From JBCDBY01 sp039182715 (lineage in GTDB: Bacteria; Planctomycetota; PLA2), in assembly GCA_039182715.1 (NCBI GenBank), contig JBCDBY010000021.1, positions 1-25,306 on the forward strand: a DNA stretch of 25,306 bases, in the 5' to 3' direction. Under the pieces are notes generated by a model. That model was not told the origin of the DNA. It saw only the letters and a list, made by a program, of their open reading frames with translations, and made no database searches. Below, in pieces: positions 7,458 to 15,900 of the stretch; the first letter of the stretch is position 1; each line of letters opens with the position of its first letter. The translations under genes and the position numbers were made by a program.

Positions 7458-7813
7458 CCGAGGTCGAGGAGCTGCACCGCTTCTTCGAGCAGTGGCTCGG
7501 GGGTGAGACGGAGGACTTCGCGCGCGCCGATCGCGTGCTCGCGCCGGCGTTCACGATCATCGGTCCGGGCGGGAACCTGCGCACGCGCGAGGAGCTCGTC
7601 CGCGGCCTGCTCGAAGTCCAGGGCAAGCGCCCGGTGAAGATCGAAGTGCGCAACCTGGTCGAGCGTCCGCTGGGCGACGGCTTCGTGCTCGCGACCTACG
7701 AGGAGTGGCAGGACGGCAAGGGCCGCATCAGCACCGCGCTGTTGCGGGCGCGCGAGGATGCGCCCAACGGACTCGAGTGGCTGCACGTGCACGAGACATG
7801 GCTCGCTACCTGA
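7448..7813 (+). CDS. NTF2-like (SnoaL/DUF4440-type) protein
   Basis: 121 residues, typical for a single NTF2-like cone. The pattern of an N-terminal helix pair (VEELHRFFEQWLGGETEDFARAD), a strand LAPAFTIIGPGG, the helix TREELVRGLLEV and then four strands ending GLEWLHVHETWL fits the SnoaL/DUF4440 group. There is no signal peptide, unlike both neighbours. The start ATG overlaps the end of the upstream gene by 10 bases and the 3' end overlaps the next start by 16, so the three are surely co-transcribed. The family includes ligand-binding proteins and a few isomerases; no conserved catalytic residue is obvious here, so substrate and role stay open. Confidence 0.75.
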   Translation: MVLTEVEELHRFFEQWLGGETEDFARADRVLAPAFTIIGPGGNLRTREELVRGLLEVQGKRPVKIEVRNLVERPLGDGFVLATYEEWQDGKGRISTALLRAREDAPNGLEWLHVHETWLAT

Positions 7814-9684
7814 TCCTGCTGCTGCTTGCGCCGCTCGCGCGCGCCGAGGAGCCGTGGTTCCGCAACGTGTCGGCGTCGCTCGGACTCGGCGGCGTCGAGG
7901 GCAAGCGCGTCAAGTGGATCGACTTCGACGGCGACGGTTGGACCGACATGCTCGTCATGTCCGCCGACGGTCGCGCGCAGCTCGAGGCGATGATGGGCGA
8001 GTCGACGTTCGTCGGCACCTCGCCCAATCGCTTCGTCGCGCGTCGCGACTGGAAGGGCGCGCCCGCCCGTTTCGCGGGCTACGACCTCGACCGCGACGGT
8101 TTCGTGAGCGAGCGGGAGCTGCGTCGGCTGGTGCGGACGCGCCTCTGGTCGGCCTACCGGTCCGAGAAGGGCGCGCGCTTCACCGACGTCACCGCTTCGC
8201 TGAACCTGCGCGGGCGCGCGGTGCACATGCTCGTCGCGGGCGACATCGACGACGACGGCGACTGGGACCTCTACGCATCCGGCTACGCGACGCAGGACCC
8301 GTCCAACGTCGTGGAGACGCCGGAGTTCTTCTTCCGCTGGGAGAACGGCTCCTTTCGCCGGTTCGATCCTCCGGTCGCCATGCCGGTGTCGACCGTTTGC
8401 GGCGCCTGCTTCCTCGACTTCGATCGCGACGGCAAGCTCGATCTGTTCACCGGCAGCTGGTACCGCGACTTCGGCAACGGGCTCGCCTCGTATCCCGACC
8501 GCCTCTACCGCGGGGACGGCAAGGGCGGATTCGTCGACGTCACGAAGGCGGCCGGCCTCATGCTGCCGCACGCCAAGCCCGGCGACTCGCTACCCGATCC
8601 GCGGCCCGACCCGATTCCCGACGAACTGCGCGCGCGCATCGGACGGCAGAGCCACCGACCGACGTACGGCGTGGCCGCGGCCGACTGGGACAACGACGGC
8701 GACCTCGATCTCTTCACGCTCTCGTACGGCCGGCAGTGGAACCTGCACTGGCGCAACGAGGGGGACGGCACCTTCGTCGAGATCGGCGAACAGACCGTGT
8801 TCGACGGGGACGCGGTGCGCCACGGGCGGTACCCCGAGGACGTGCGCCGCCGCGGCGAACTGCCGTTCCGCTCCAACGGCAACAGCTTCGATTGCGCGTT
8901 CGGCGATTACGACAACGACGGCCGCCTCGACGTCATCGTGAGCGAGTACACGCACCGCTGGGCGGGCGAGAGCTCCGACGTGACGGAGATCCTGACCAAC
9001 ATGGGGGCGAAGTTCCGGCGCGAAACCGGTGCGCTGGAACGCGTGCACGAGGTGCGCAACTGGAACCACGGCGACTTCAACGTGGCGTGGATCGACTTCG
9101 ACAACGATGGCCGTCTCGATCTGCTCGTCTCCTCGAGCGTCTATCCCGACCGCAACGTGCTCGAGGCGTACCACCAGAAGGAGCCCGGGACGTTCACGCG
9201 CGTGACGGAAGCGATCGGGCTCGACTGGCCGGACTCCACGCAGCTTTCGCTGGCCGACTTCGATCGCGACGGGGACCTCGATGTTCTGGCGGGCAACAAT
9301 CCGCATCCGACGCGCGCCGCGAAACTGCCGCGCCAGGTCGCGGTCTGGCGCAACGAGATCGCCAACCGCAGCGGCAATACGTTCGTGAGCCTCTCCCTGC
9401 GCGGCAAGGGCTGGCGCGCGGGCGGATCCAACCGCATGGCGATCGGCGCGCGCATCACGATCAAGGCGGGCGGGCTGCTGCAGGTGCGCGAGGTCAGCGG
9501 TGGGCACGGCCACGTCGGACACCAGGACGACGTGCGTCAGGTCATCGGGCTCGGCAAGGCGAAGAAGATCGACGAGCTCACGGTTCGCTGGTGCGGCCCC
9601 GGCAGCCCCACCCAGACCTTCCGCGACGTCGAGGTGGGTCGGTTCTACCGCCTGGTCGAGGGCGGCGAACTGACGAACGAGTAG
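7798..9684 (+). CDS. Exported FG-GAP/VCBS-repeat protein with EF-hand loop and ASPIC/UnbV domain
   Basis: 628 residues with signal peptide (MARYLILLLLAPLARA, cleaved before EEPW). At least seven Ca-binding loops of the DxDxDGxxD kind occur at about residues 42, 149, 207, 296, 370, 433 and 487 (for example DFDRDGKLD, DWDNDGDLD, DYDNDGRLD), consistent with a beta-propeller. Residues 96-107 (DLDRDGFVSERE) match a complete 12-residue EF-hand loop, lying within the propeller region. Residues about 529-595 form the ASPIC/UnbV domain (SGGHGHVGHQDD, IGLGKAKKIDELTVRW). The ATG at 7798 was chosen because it starts the signal peptide; the frame stays open upstream. Such proteins are common in Planctomycetota and Acidobacteriota, and their biochemical role is unproven. 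Attachment to a surface or partner protein through Ca-bound blades is inferred. Confidence 0.92.
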   Translation: MARYLILLLLAPLARAEEPWFRNVSASLGLGGVEGKRVKWIDFDGDGWTDMLVMSADGRAQLEAMMGESTFVGTSPNRFVARRDWKGAPARFAGYDLDRDGFVSERELRRLVRTRLWSAYRSEKGARFTDVTASLNLRGRAVHMLVAGDIDDDGDWDLYASGYATQDPSNVVETPEFFFRWENGSFRRFDPPVAMPVSTVCGACFLDFDRDGKLDLFTGSWYRDFGNGLASYPDRLYRGDGKGGFVDVTKAAGLMLPHAKPGDSLPDPRPDPIPDELRARIGRQSHRPTYGVAAADWDNDGDLDLFTLSYGRQWNLHWRNEGDGTFVEIGEQTVFDGDAVRHGRYPEDVRRRGELPFRSNGNSFDCAFGDYDNDGRLDVIVSEYTHRWAGESSDVTEILTNMGAKFRRETGALERVHEVRNWNHGDFNVAWIDFDNDGRLDLLVSSSVYPDRNVLEAYHQKEPGTFTRVTEAIGLDWPDSTQLSLADFDRDGDLDVLAGNNPHPTRAAKLPRQVAVWRNEIANRSGNTFVSLSLRGKGWRAGGSNRMAIGARITIKAGGLLQVREVSGGHGHVGHQDDVRQVIGLGKAKKIDELTVRWCGPGSPTQTFRDVEVGRFYRLVEGGELTNE

Positions 9685-9693
9685 CGCTCCGCC

Positions 9694-9870
9694 TCAACGA
9701 TGGAACTGGACGCGATGCCCGACGTAGACGAGGCCGACGGCAACCGCGAGAAGGACCCAGTGCGCCACCTCGATCTTGCCGGCGAGCGTGCAGCCGACGA
9801 TGGTGCCGCCGAGCATGGGCGGGCCGAGCTTGCCGGCGAGGTCCGCCCAGAAGGGGAGGTGCTGCTTCAT
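9694..9870 (-). CDS. 58-aa small membrane protein coupled to the glycosyltransferase
   Basis: ATG at 9870 overlaps the TGA of the glycosyltransferase gene in the arrangement ATGA, a strong sign of translational coupling and of a real gene. The product begins MKQHLPFWADLAGKLG and has a Gly-rich weakly hydrophobic segment (about 18-31) and a good transmembrane helix (VAHWVLLAVAVGLVYVGHR, about 35-53), ending in a short basic tail. No family recognised. Its partner suggests a role in membrane placement of a sugar transferase or in envelope glycan synthesis, but this is inference. The stop lies 9 bases from the stop of the convergent UnbV gene. Confidence 0.65.
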   Translation of the reverse strand: MKQHLPFWADLAGKLGPPMLGGTIVGCTLAGKIEVAHWVLLAVAVGLVYVGHRVQFHR

Positions 9871-10895
9871 GACGGCTTGGATGCCAGAGTCGCCTGGATC
9901 GCTTCAAGCACCGGCTCCGGCGGTAGGCTGTCGAGCCCGTCGGCACCCGCCTGCACGACCGTGACGTTGCCGACGCGCTCGACGCCGGGCCGGCCCGAGA
10001 ACGGAACGAAGTCGCGATCGTACCCGCGCGGCCAGGGCGACCAGACGAGCGAGTTGCCCGAACCGAACAGCGTGACGGTGGGGGCGCCGACGGCGGCGGC
10101 GAGATGGCTCGTCGCGGTGTCGACGCCGAAGAAGAGCGCCGCCTTCGACGAGAGCGCGCCCACCTCCGCGATCGAGAGACGGCCGGCGAGGTCGAGCGTC
10201 GCGGCGCCCAGCCACGTCTGCACGCGGTCGAGGTAGCCGCGGTCGTCGTCCGGCCCGGCGGTCACGACCGGCTGCAGTCCGGCCCGTTGCAGCGCGGCGC
10301 CGACCGCGCGCCAACCGTCTTCCGACCAGCGTTTGGCTTCGCGTCGCGTGGTCGCGTGAACGACGGCGAACGGCTGGTCGGGCACCTCGGTGGGCGGCAC
10401 GGCCGGTGTGGGCGGTACCACTTCGAAGCAGCGCGGGATGCCGAGCACGTCCGCGAATGCCAGCATCTGTCCGACCGTGTTGGCCTGCATGTCCTTCTGA
10501 AAGGCGAGCGTCGCCACGCGGCGCTTCGTCGGGGACCTGGATGGCGAGCCGTAGAGCGAGACGACGAGCCGCCGCGCCGCCAGGCGCATGGTGAACATGT
10601 TCCGGTCGCTCGGCATCGCGCAGAGCGCGAGGTCGTATCGGCCGGTGAGCCGCGCGAGCATGGCGAGCAGCGCGAACGGGCCCGGACGCTTCCGCACGGG
10701 TAGCGCGCGGTGCAGGTCGGGGTTGCCCTCCAGCATCGCCTCGCGGCCGCGGTGGACGAGCAGGTCGATCGACGCCGCGGGCCACGCGCGCTTCAGCGAC
10801 CGGATGAGCGGCGTCGCGAGCAGCGCATCCCCGAATCCGGGTGTCGCGACGCAGAGAATCCGCCGCGGGGGACGCGCGAGCTCCATCCTTTCCAT
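9867..10895 (-). CDS. GT9-family glycosyltransferase (heptosyltransferase-like)
   Basis: 342 residues, the usual length for family GT9 (WaaC/WaaF/WaaQ-like). The N-domain opens RILCVATPGFGDALLATPLIRSLK, the family's G-x-GD-x-x-x-x-TP-x-x-x-x-LK acceptor motif. The C-domain has HATTRREAKRWSEDGW (donor-site KRW), then FGVDTATSHLAAAVGAP and TLFGSGN. Most relatives read DTGPMHLAAA, so the ATS variant is slightly unusual. In Gram-negatives the family adds heptose or similar sugars from nucleotide donors to lipopolysaccharide core; the donor here is unknown. Start: ATG at 10895 is taken, with ATG at 10886 three codons later equally possible. Neither has a clear ribosome binding site. The gene diverges from the lipoprotein gene at 10963, leaving a 67-base shared promoter region, and its stop overlaps the 58-aa gene. 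Confidence 0.88.
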   Translation of the reverse strand: MERMELARPPRRILCVATPGFGDALLATPLIRSLKRAWPAASIDLLVHRGREAMLEGNPDLHRALPVRKRPGPFALLAMLARLTGRYDLALCAMPSDRNMFTMRLAARRLVVSLYGSPSRSPTKRRVATLAFQKDMQANTVGQMLAFADVLGIPRCFEVVPPTPAVPPTEVPDQPFAVVHATTRREAKRWSEDGWRAVGAALQRAGLQPVVTAGPDDDRGYLDRVQTWLGAATLDLAGRLSIAEVGALSSKAALFFGVDTATSHLAAAVGAPTVTLFGSGNSLVWSPWPRGYDRDFVPFSGRPGVERVGNVTVVQAGADGLDSLPPEPVLEAIQATLASKPS

Positions 10896-10962
10896 CAATC
10901 GGAGCGGAGCGTACCAACCGACTGTCCCGCGCACGGCGTACGGTCCGATAAAGAGGTTAGCC

Positions 10963-12240
10963 GTGCACAAACTCGTATCGATTCCCCTCCTCGTTCTTCT
11001 CGTCGGCTGCGTTTCGGCCGAGAAGCGCTTCGAGCAGGCGCAGCAGGCGGAGGCCGAGGGCCGCTGGGCGCAGGCCGCCGATCTGTACATCGACGCGCTT
11101 CGCAAGGACGCCGAGCTGCCCGGCGCGCGCGAGCGGCTCTCCACCGTGGGGGCACGGGCGCTCGCGGACAAGCTGGAACTCGCCGAGCGGCTGGAGCGCA
11201 ACCGCCAGTACGCGCAGGCGGTGAACGAGTACGGCGGCGCCGCGAATCTGGTCGATCGCGCTGCGGCGGTGCGCGTGGCGCTCGAGCTGCCCGCCGACTT
11301 CGTCGCGCGCAAGGAGGCCGCGATCGCGCGCGCCACCGACCAGGCGCTCGAGAACGCCGACGCGCTGCTTGCCGACCGGCGCTACGAGCAGGCCATTGCG
11401 CGGTATCGCGACGCCAAGAACCGCTACGTGCTGGACGACGCGCAAACCGCGCGCTGGAACGAGGGCCTGCTGAAGGCGCTGCTCGGATCGGCCGATCAGC
11501 TCCGGCTGCAGGGCCAATACCGGCCCGCCTACGACCGCGTCCTCGAGGCGCTCGCTTTCCGCGATACGGAGGAAGCGCGCCGCCTGCGCGACACGATCGT
11601 GGAGGAGGGCACCGTGACGGTGGCCGTGCTGCCGGTCTGGCGTGCGGACGACACGGCGGCGACGCTGCCCCCGGGCCTGCTCGCCGAGACCAATGACCAC
11701 CTCGAAGAGGGCCTCACGGCGGAGACGCCGCTCTTTCTGCGGGTCGTCGACGCGGTCGACACGCGCAAGAAGGTGCGCGCGCTCGGCTTCGACCGCATGG
11801 CGATCCGCGACCGGCAGGCCGCCGTGGTGGGGGAGCAGCTCGGCGCGCAGTACGTCGTCGTGCCGTGGATTGCGCGCGCTTCGATCGGCGTCGGGAAGGA
11901 GGGCACCAAAGTCGCGGTTCCGACGACCGACGGGGGCACCGCGGAGATCGAGACCTTCCAGCGCCGCGATCTGGTGGCGTTCTATCGATTCCGCGTCGTG
12001 CGGGTCCTCGACGGCCAGACCGCGGTGACGCAGGACGACGTACGCATCAAGGCGGGCACGAAGGTCAAGTCGGCAATCTACGGCGGCGACATGACGAAGC
12101 TGCTGCTGACGCAGGAGCAGCACCGCTGGTTCGACGGCAAGCGCCTCGCCGAACTCGACCGCAAGATGACCCGCGAGGTCGCGCACGCCCTGGCCGAATC
12201 CCTCGCCGCCTCGATCCGCGAACTCGACCTTGCCCCCTGA
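10963..12240 (+). CDS. Lipoprotein with TPR-like N-half and CsgG/FlgO-like C-half
   Basis: 425 residues. The GTG at 10963 is chosen because AAAGAGG (10950-10956) sits six bases upstream and it begins a lipoprotein signal peptide with lipobox LVGC, lipidated cysteine C16. The N-half (about 18-210) is helical with repeat-like units (RFEQAQQAEAEGRWAQAADLY; ADALLADRRYEQAIARYRDA; QLRLQGQYRPAYDRVLEAL), consistent with TPRs. From about residue 216 (TVTVAVLPVW) the sequence follows the alpha/beta pattern of CsgG, FlgO and related lipoproteins: AVLPV, then helix, then AAVVGEQLGAQYVVVPWIAR, then YRFRVVRVLDGQTAV. Such proteins assemble secretion or envelope structures; the specific role here is unknown. 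The ending runs into a 12-bp tandem repeat. Confidence 0.8.
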   Translation: MHKLVSIPLLVLLVGCVSAEKRFEQAQQAEAEGRWAQAADLYIDALRKDAELPGARERLSTVGARALADKLELAERLERNRQYAQAVNEYGGAANLVDRAAAVRVALELPADFVARKEAAIARATDQALENADALLADRRYEQAIARYRDAKNRYVLDDAQTARWNEGLLKALLGSADQLRLQGQYRPAYDRVLEALAFRDTEEARRLRDTIVEEGTVTVAVLPVWRADDTAATLPPGLLAETNDHLEEGLTAETPLFLRVVDAVDTRKKVRALGFDRMAIRDRQAAVVGEQLGAQYVVVPWIARASIGVGKEGTKVAVPTTDGGTAEIETFQRRDLVAFYRFRVVRVLDGQTAVTQDDVRIKAGTKVKSAIYGGDMTKLLLTQEQHRWFDGKRLAELDRKMTREVAHALAESLAASIRELDLAP

Positions 12241-12292
12241 AGAGCCCCCTGAAGAGCCCCCTGAAGAGCACCCTGAAGAGCACCCTGACGAA
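12233..12292. repeat. 12-bp tandem repeat, five units, carrying in-frame stops
   Basis: Five consecutive 12-bp units: three of CCCCCTGAAGAG (12233, 12245, 12257), one CACCCTGAAGAG (12269) and one diverged CACCCTGACGAA (12281). Because 12 is a multiple of three, the lipoprotein frame meets TGA in each unit; the first (12238-12240) is its stop. In another frame the array reads PEE-rich peptide, which I do not believe is expressed. Confidence 0.95.
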
Positions 12293-12350
12293 CCACTCTT
12301 GGCTTGGGCCGCCGTAACCGTCTGCCGTTCAGGGGCTTATGCGCGCCACA

Positions 12351-12368
12351 TGCGGCACCGGTGCCGCA
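12351..12368. repeat. Perfect 18-bp palindrome
   Basis: TGCGGCACCGGTGCCGCA is fully self-complementary. It lies between the stops of two convergent genes (lipoprotein at 12240, SUKH protein at 12409). It has no loop and no T-run, so a dimeric protein site or a chance GC-rich palindrome is as likely as a terminator. Confidence 0.6.
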
Positions 12369-12408
12369 CGGAAGGCGTTCGGTGGTGCGCGCGCTGGGTG
12401 CCGCCGCG

Positions 12409-12945
12409 CTAGTCGAACTCGATCTCGATCGACTCGCCGTCGGCGACGTCCTCGATCTGGCGGGCGAAGTCCGCGTGCCAGCGGAGAAGCTCCAGCGTGT
12501 CGATGGGGTTCAGCGTGACGCCGTCCTCCGACTCCTTCGCGACGAAGGGCGGGTAGACGTGGATCGACTGTCCGGGCTCCAGCTTGCCGCCGCGCTTCTC
12601 GAGCACTTCGATCCAGTCGCTGCCGAGAATCGCCTGCGGGTCCTCGGCGGCCATGGCGAGGAACGCGCCGAGGTCGTCGGCAAGCTGCTCGATGTCGCCC
12701 GTTTCCGCCTCGAGCCGGTGGACCGCCCCGTCGCGCAGCAGGAACTGGTCGCCGAGGCAGTCCTGCGCGAACGGGACATCGGTCGGCTTCACGTGGCGGT
12801 AGAGGCGATGCAAGGCGTGCTCGCCCTTCCAGACCTCCTCCAGCGAGTGCCACGCGGGCTCGGCGGCACGACCGCGCACGTGCAGCGCCCCCTCGACGTA
12901 GCCGTCGCGTTCGTCGAGGAGCGCCTCCAGTTCCTTCGGGATCAC
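12409..12945 (-). CDS. SMI1/KNR4 (SUKH) family protein
   Basis: 178 residues. The start is GTG at 12945, overlapping the TGA of the RND pump gene as GTGA. The frame is open upstream but there lies inside the pump gene. SUKH features are visible: an opening helix VIPKELEALLDERD, HSLEEVWKGEHALHRLYRHVKP, then VPFAQDCLGDQFLLRDGAVHRLEAETGDIEQLADDLGAFLAMA, which matches the iPfa-D-xGDxfll-dG-V-x-W/L consensus. The second half (about 105-178) has mixed strands with IHVYPPFV and an acidic end. SUKH proteins are often immunity proteins to secreted toxins and sometimes regulatory or assembly proteins. No toxin gene is adjacent. Its coupling to an efflux pump is unexpected. Predicted cytoplasmic; no signal peptide. 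Confidence 0.82.
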   Translation of the reverse strand: MIPKELEALLDERDGYVEGALHVRGRAAEPAWHSLEEVWKGEHALHRLYRHVKPTDVPFAQDCLGDQFLLRDGAVHRLEAETGDIEQLADDLGAFLAMAAEDPQAILGSDWIEVLEKRGGKLEPGQSIHVYPPFVAKESEDGVTLNPIDTLELLRWHADFARQIEDVADGESIEIEFD

Positions 12946-15900
12946 TTCTTGCGCGCCATGTTCCGCAGGATGACGTAGAAGACCGGCGTCAGCAGCATGC
13001 CGAACAGCGTGACGCCCGCCATGCCGGAGAACACGGTCGTCCCGAGCGCCTGCCGCATCTCGGCGCCGGCCCCGGTCGCGAAGACGAGTGGCAGCACGCC
13101 GAGAATGAACGAGAACGCCGTCATCAGGATCGGCCGCAGCCGCAGGCGGCACGCCGCCACTGCCGCGTCGAAGGGGCTCATGCCCTCTTCCTCGCGCGCC
13201 TTGGCGAACTCGACGATCAGAATCGCGTTCTTGCACGCCAACGCGACGAGTACGACGAACCCGACCTGCACGAGGATGTTGTTGTCCATCCCGCGCAGCG
13301 CCACGCCCCCCAGCCCGAACAGCAGGCAGAGCGGCACGATCAGGATGACCGCGAGCGGCAGCGTCCAGCTCTCGTAGAGCGCCGTGAGCGTCAGGAACGC
13401 CAGCACGACGCAGAGGATGAAAATGAACGCGCCGGAGTCGCCCGCCTGGCGCGCCTGGTACGCGAGGTCGGTCCACTCGTAGCCGATGCCTTCCGGCAGC
13501 ATCTCGTCCGCCAGTCGCTCCATCACGTCGAGCGCCTCGCCGGTGGAGAAGCCGGGCAGCGTATCGCCGTTGATGTCGGCCGCGGGGAAGAGGTTGTAGC
13601 GCACGACGCGATCCGGTGCGGTGCGGCGCTTGAGCTCGACGAGCGAGCCGAGCGGAACGATCGCGCCGGTCGAACTGCGTGTGCGCAGCCGCAGCAGATC
13701 GCTCTCCTCGTCGCGGAACTCCGGCTCCGCCTGCGCGGTCACGCGGTAGGTGCGACCGAGGTAGTTGAAGTCGTTGACGTAGACCGAGCCGAGATAGGCC
13801 TGCAGCGCCTCGAAGATGTTCGGAATCGGCACGTCGAGAATGCGCGCCTTCGTCCGGTCGATGTCGGCGAAGAGCTGCGGCGTCCCGTTCGAGAAGGTGG
13901 AGAAGACCTGGACGAGGCCCTCCTCCTGATTGGCCGCGCCCGCGATGGACCAGACCGCCTGGTTCAGCGCGTCGAAGCCGGCCGACGAGCGGTCCTGGAT
14001 CTGCATCTTGAAGCCGCCGCCGGTTCCGATGCCGCGCACGGGCGGCGGCGCCAGCACGAAGATGAACGCCTCGTCGATGCCGCCCAGCCGCGCGCGCAGG
14101 TCGGCCAGCACCACGTCGATGGTGAGACCCTGCGCGGCGCGCTCCTTGGCCGGATGCATCGGCGTGAAGATCGCCGCCGCATTCGACGCGTTGGTGCGCG
14201 TCGCGCCCGAGAACCCGGCGAAGCCGACCGCGCCGCGAATGCCGGGCGTTTCCTGCGCGATCTTCATGACGCGCTTCACCACCGCATCGGTGCGGCTGAG
14301 CGACGCGCCGTCGGGCAGCTGCGCCGCGACGATCAGGTAACCCTGGTCCTGCGGCGGAATGAAGCCGGTCGGCACGCGCTGGAATCCGATCCAGGTCAGG
14401 ACGAGCAGCCCGGCGAAGAGCAGCACCGCCAGCCAGCGCAGTCGCAGGGTGCGCTGAATGACCGCGGCGTACACCTTGCTGCCCCAGTCGAAGACCACGT
14501 TGAACAGACGGAAGAACCAGCCGAACACGAGGCGCAGCAGGCGCGAGAAGATGCCGCGCTGCTGATCCTTCGGCTTCAGGATGATCGCGGCGAGCGCCGG
14601 ACTGAGCGTGAGCGAAACGACCGTCGAGATCGCGGTCGCCGCCGAGATGGTCAGCGCGAACTGTTTATAGAACTGCCCGGTGATGCCGCCGACGAACGCG
14701 GTCGGCACGAACACCGCGATGAGCACGACCGTCGTCGCGACGAGCGCCGACGCCACCTCGCGCATCGCCTGTCGCGTCGCCTCCAATGGGCTCATGCCCT
14801 CCTCGATGAGGCGTTCCACGTTCTCGACGACGACGATGGCGTCGTCGACCACGATGCCGATCGCCAGCACGAGTCCGAAGAGCGAGAGGCTGTTCAGGCT
14901 GACGCCGAGCGCCGCCATGATGGCGAAGGTACCGATCAGCGAGATCGGGATCGCGACGACCGGAATAATCGTCGGGCGCCAGCCCTGCAGGAAGACGAAG
15001 ACGGTGAAGACGACAAGGCCCGCCGCGATCATCAGCGTCAGGAAGACCTCGTCGATCGACTCCTCGACGAACTTCGTCGGGTTGTAGACGATGCGGTGCT
15101 CGAGCCCCTTCGGGAACTCGGCGCTCAGCTCGTCCATCGCGGAGATGATCGCGCGCGACGTCTCGATCGCGTTCGAGCCCGGTCGCTGGAAGATGACGAT
15201 CGCAACCGCCGGATTGCCGTCGAGGTAGCTTTCGACCGAGTACGCCTGCGCGCCCAGCTCGATGCGCGCCACGTCCCGCAGCCGCACGATGCGCCCGTCC
15301 TCGCCCGACTTGACGATGATCTCGCCGAACTCCTCGGGCGCGCGCAGACGGCCCTGCGTGGCGACGCTGATCTGGAAGTCGCGCGGACTCGCCAGCGGTT
15401 CCTGGCCGATCGTGCCCGCCGCGACCTGGATGTTCTGCTCCCGCAGCGCCTCCAGCACGTCGCCCGCCGTCAGCTCCAGCGACGGCAGCCGCTCGATGTC
15501 GAGCCAGACGCGCATGCTGTACTGCTCGCCGCCGAAGACCAGCACGTCGCCCACGCCGTCCACGCGCGCGATCACGTCGCGAATGCGCAGGTAGACGTAG
15601 TTGCCGATATAGAGCTGGTCGTACGTGTCGTCGGGCGACAGCATGTGGACGACGAGCATGAGGTCGGGGGAACTCTTGCGCGTCGTGATGCCGATCTGCC
15701 GCGTCTCGATGGGCAGCCGCGGCTCGGCGACCGAGACGCGGTTCTGCACGAGCACCTGCGCCTTGTCGATGTCCGTGCCCAGCTTGAACGTGATCGTCAG
15801 CTGCATGACGCCGTTCGAGGTGGACTGGGACTGCATGTAGAGCATGTCCTCGACGCCGTTGATTTCCTGCTCGAGCGGCGTCGCGACCGTATTGGCGATC

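Noticed and set aside
11337..12186. Long minus-strand frame opposite the lipoprotein gene
   Set aside because: The plus strand has a lipobox, a good ribosome site and a coherent domain order. The opposite frame has none.
12230..12412. Plus-strand ORF whose product starts with a PEE-rich repeat
   Set aside because: The peptide only mirrors the 12-bp tandem repeat in another frame. It then runs into Arg/Cys-rich noise and has no ribosome binding site.
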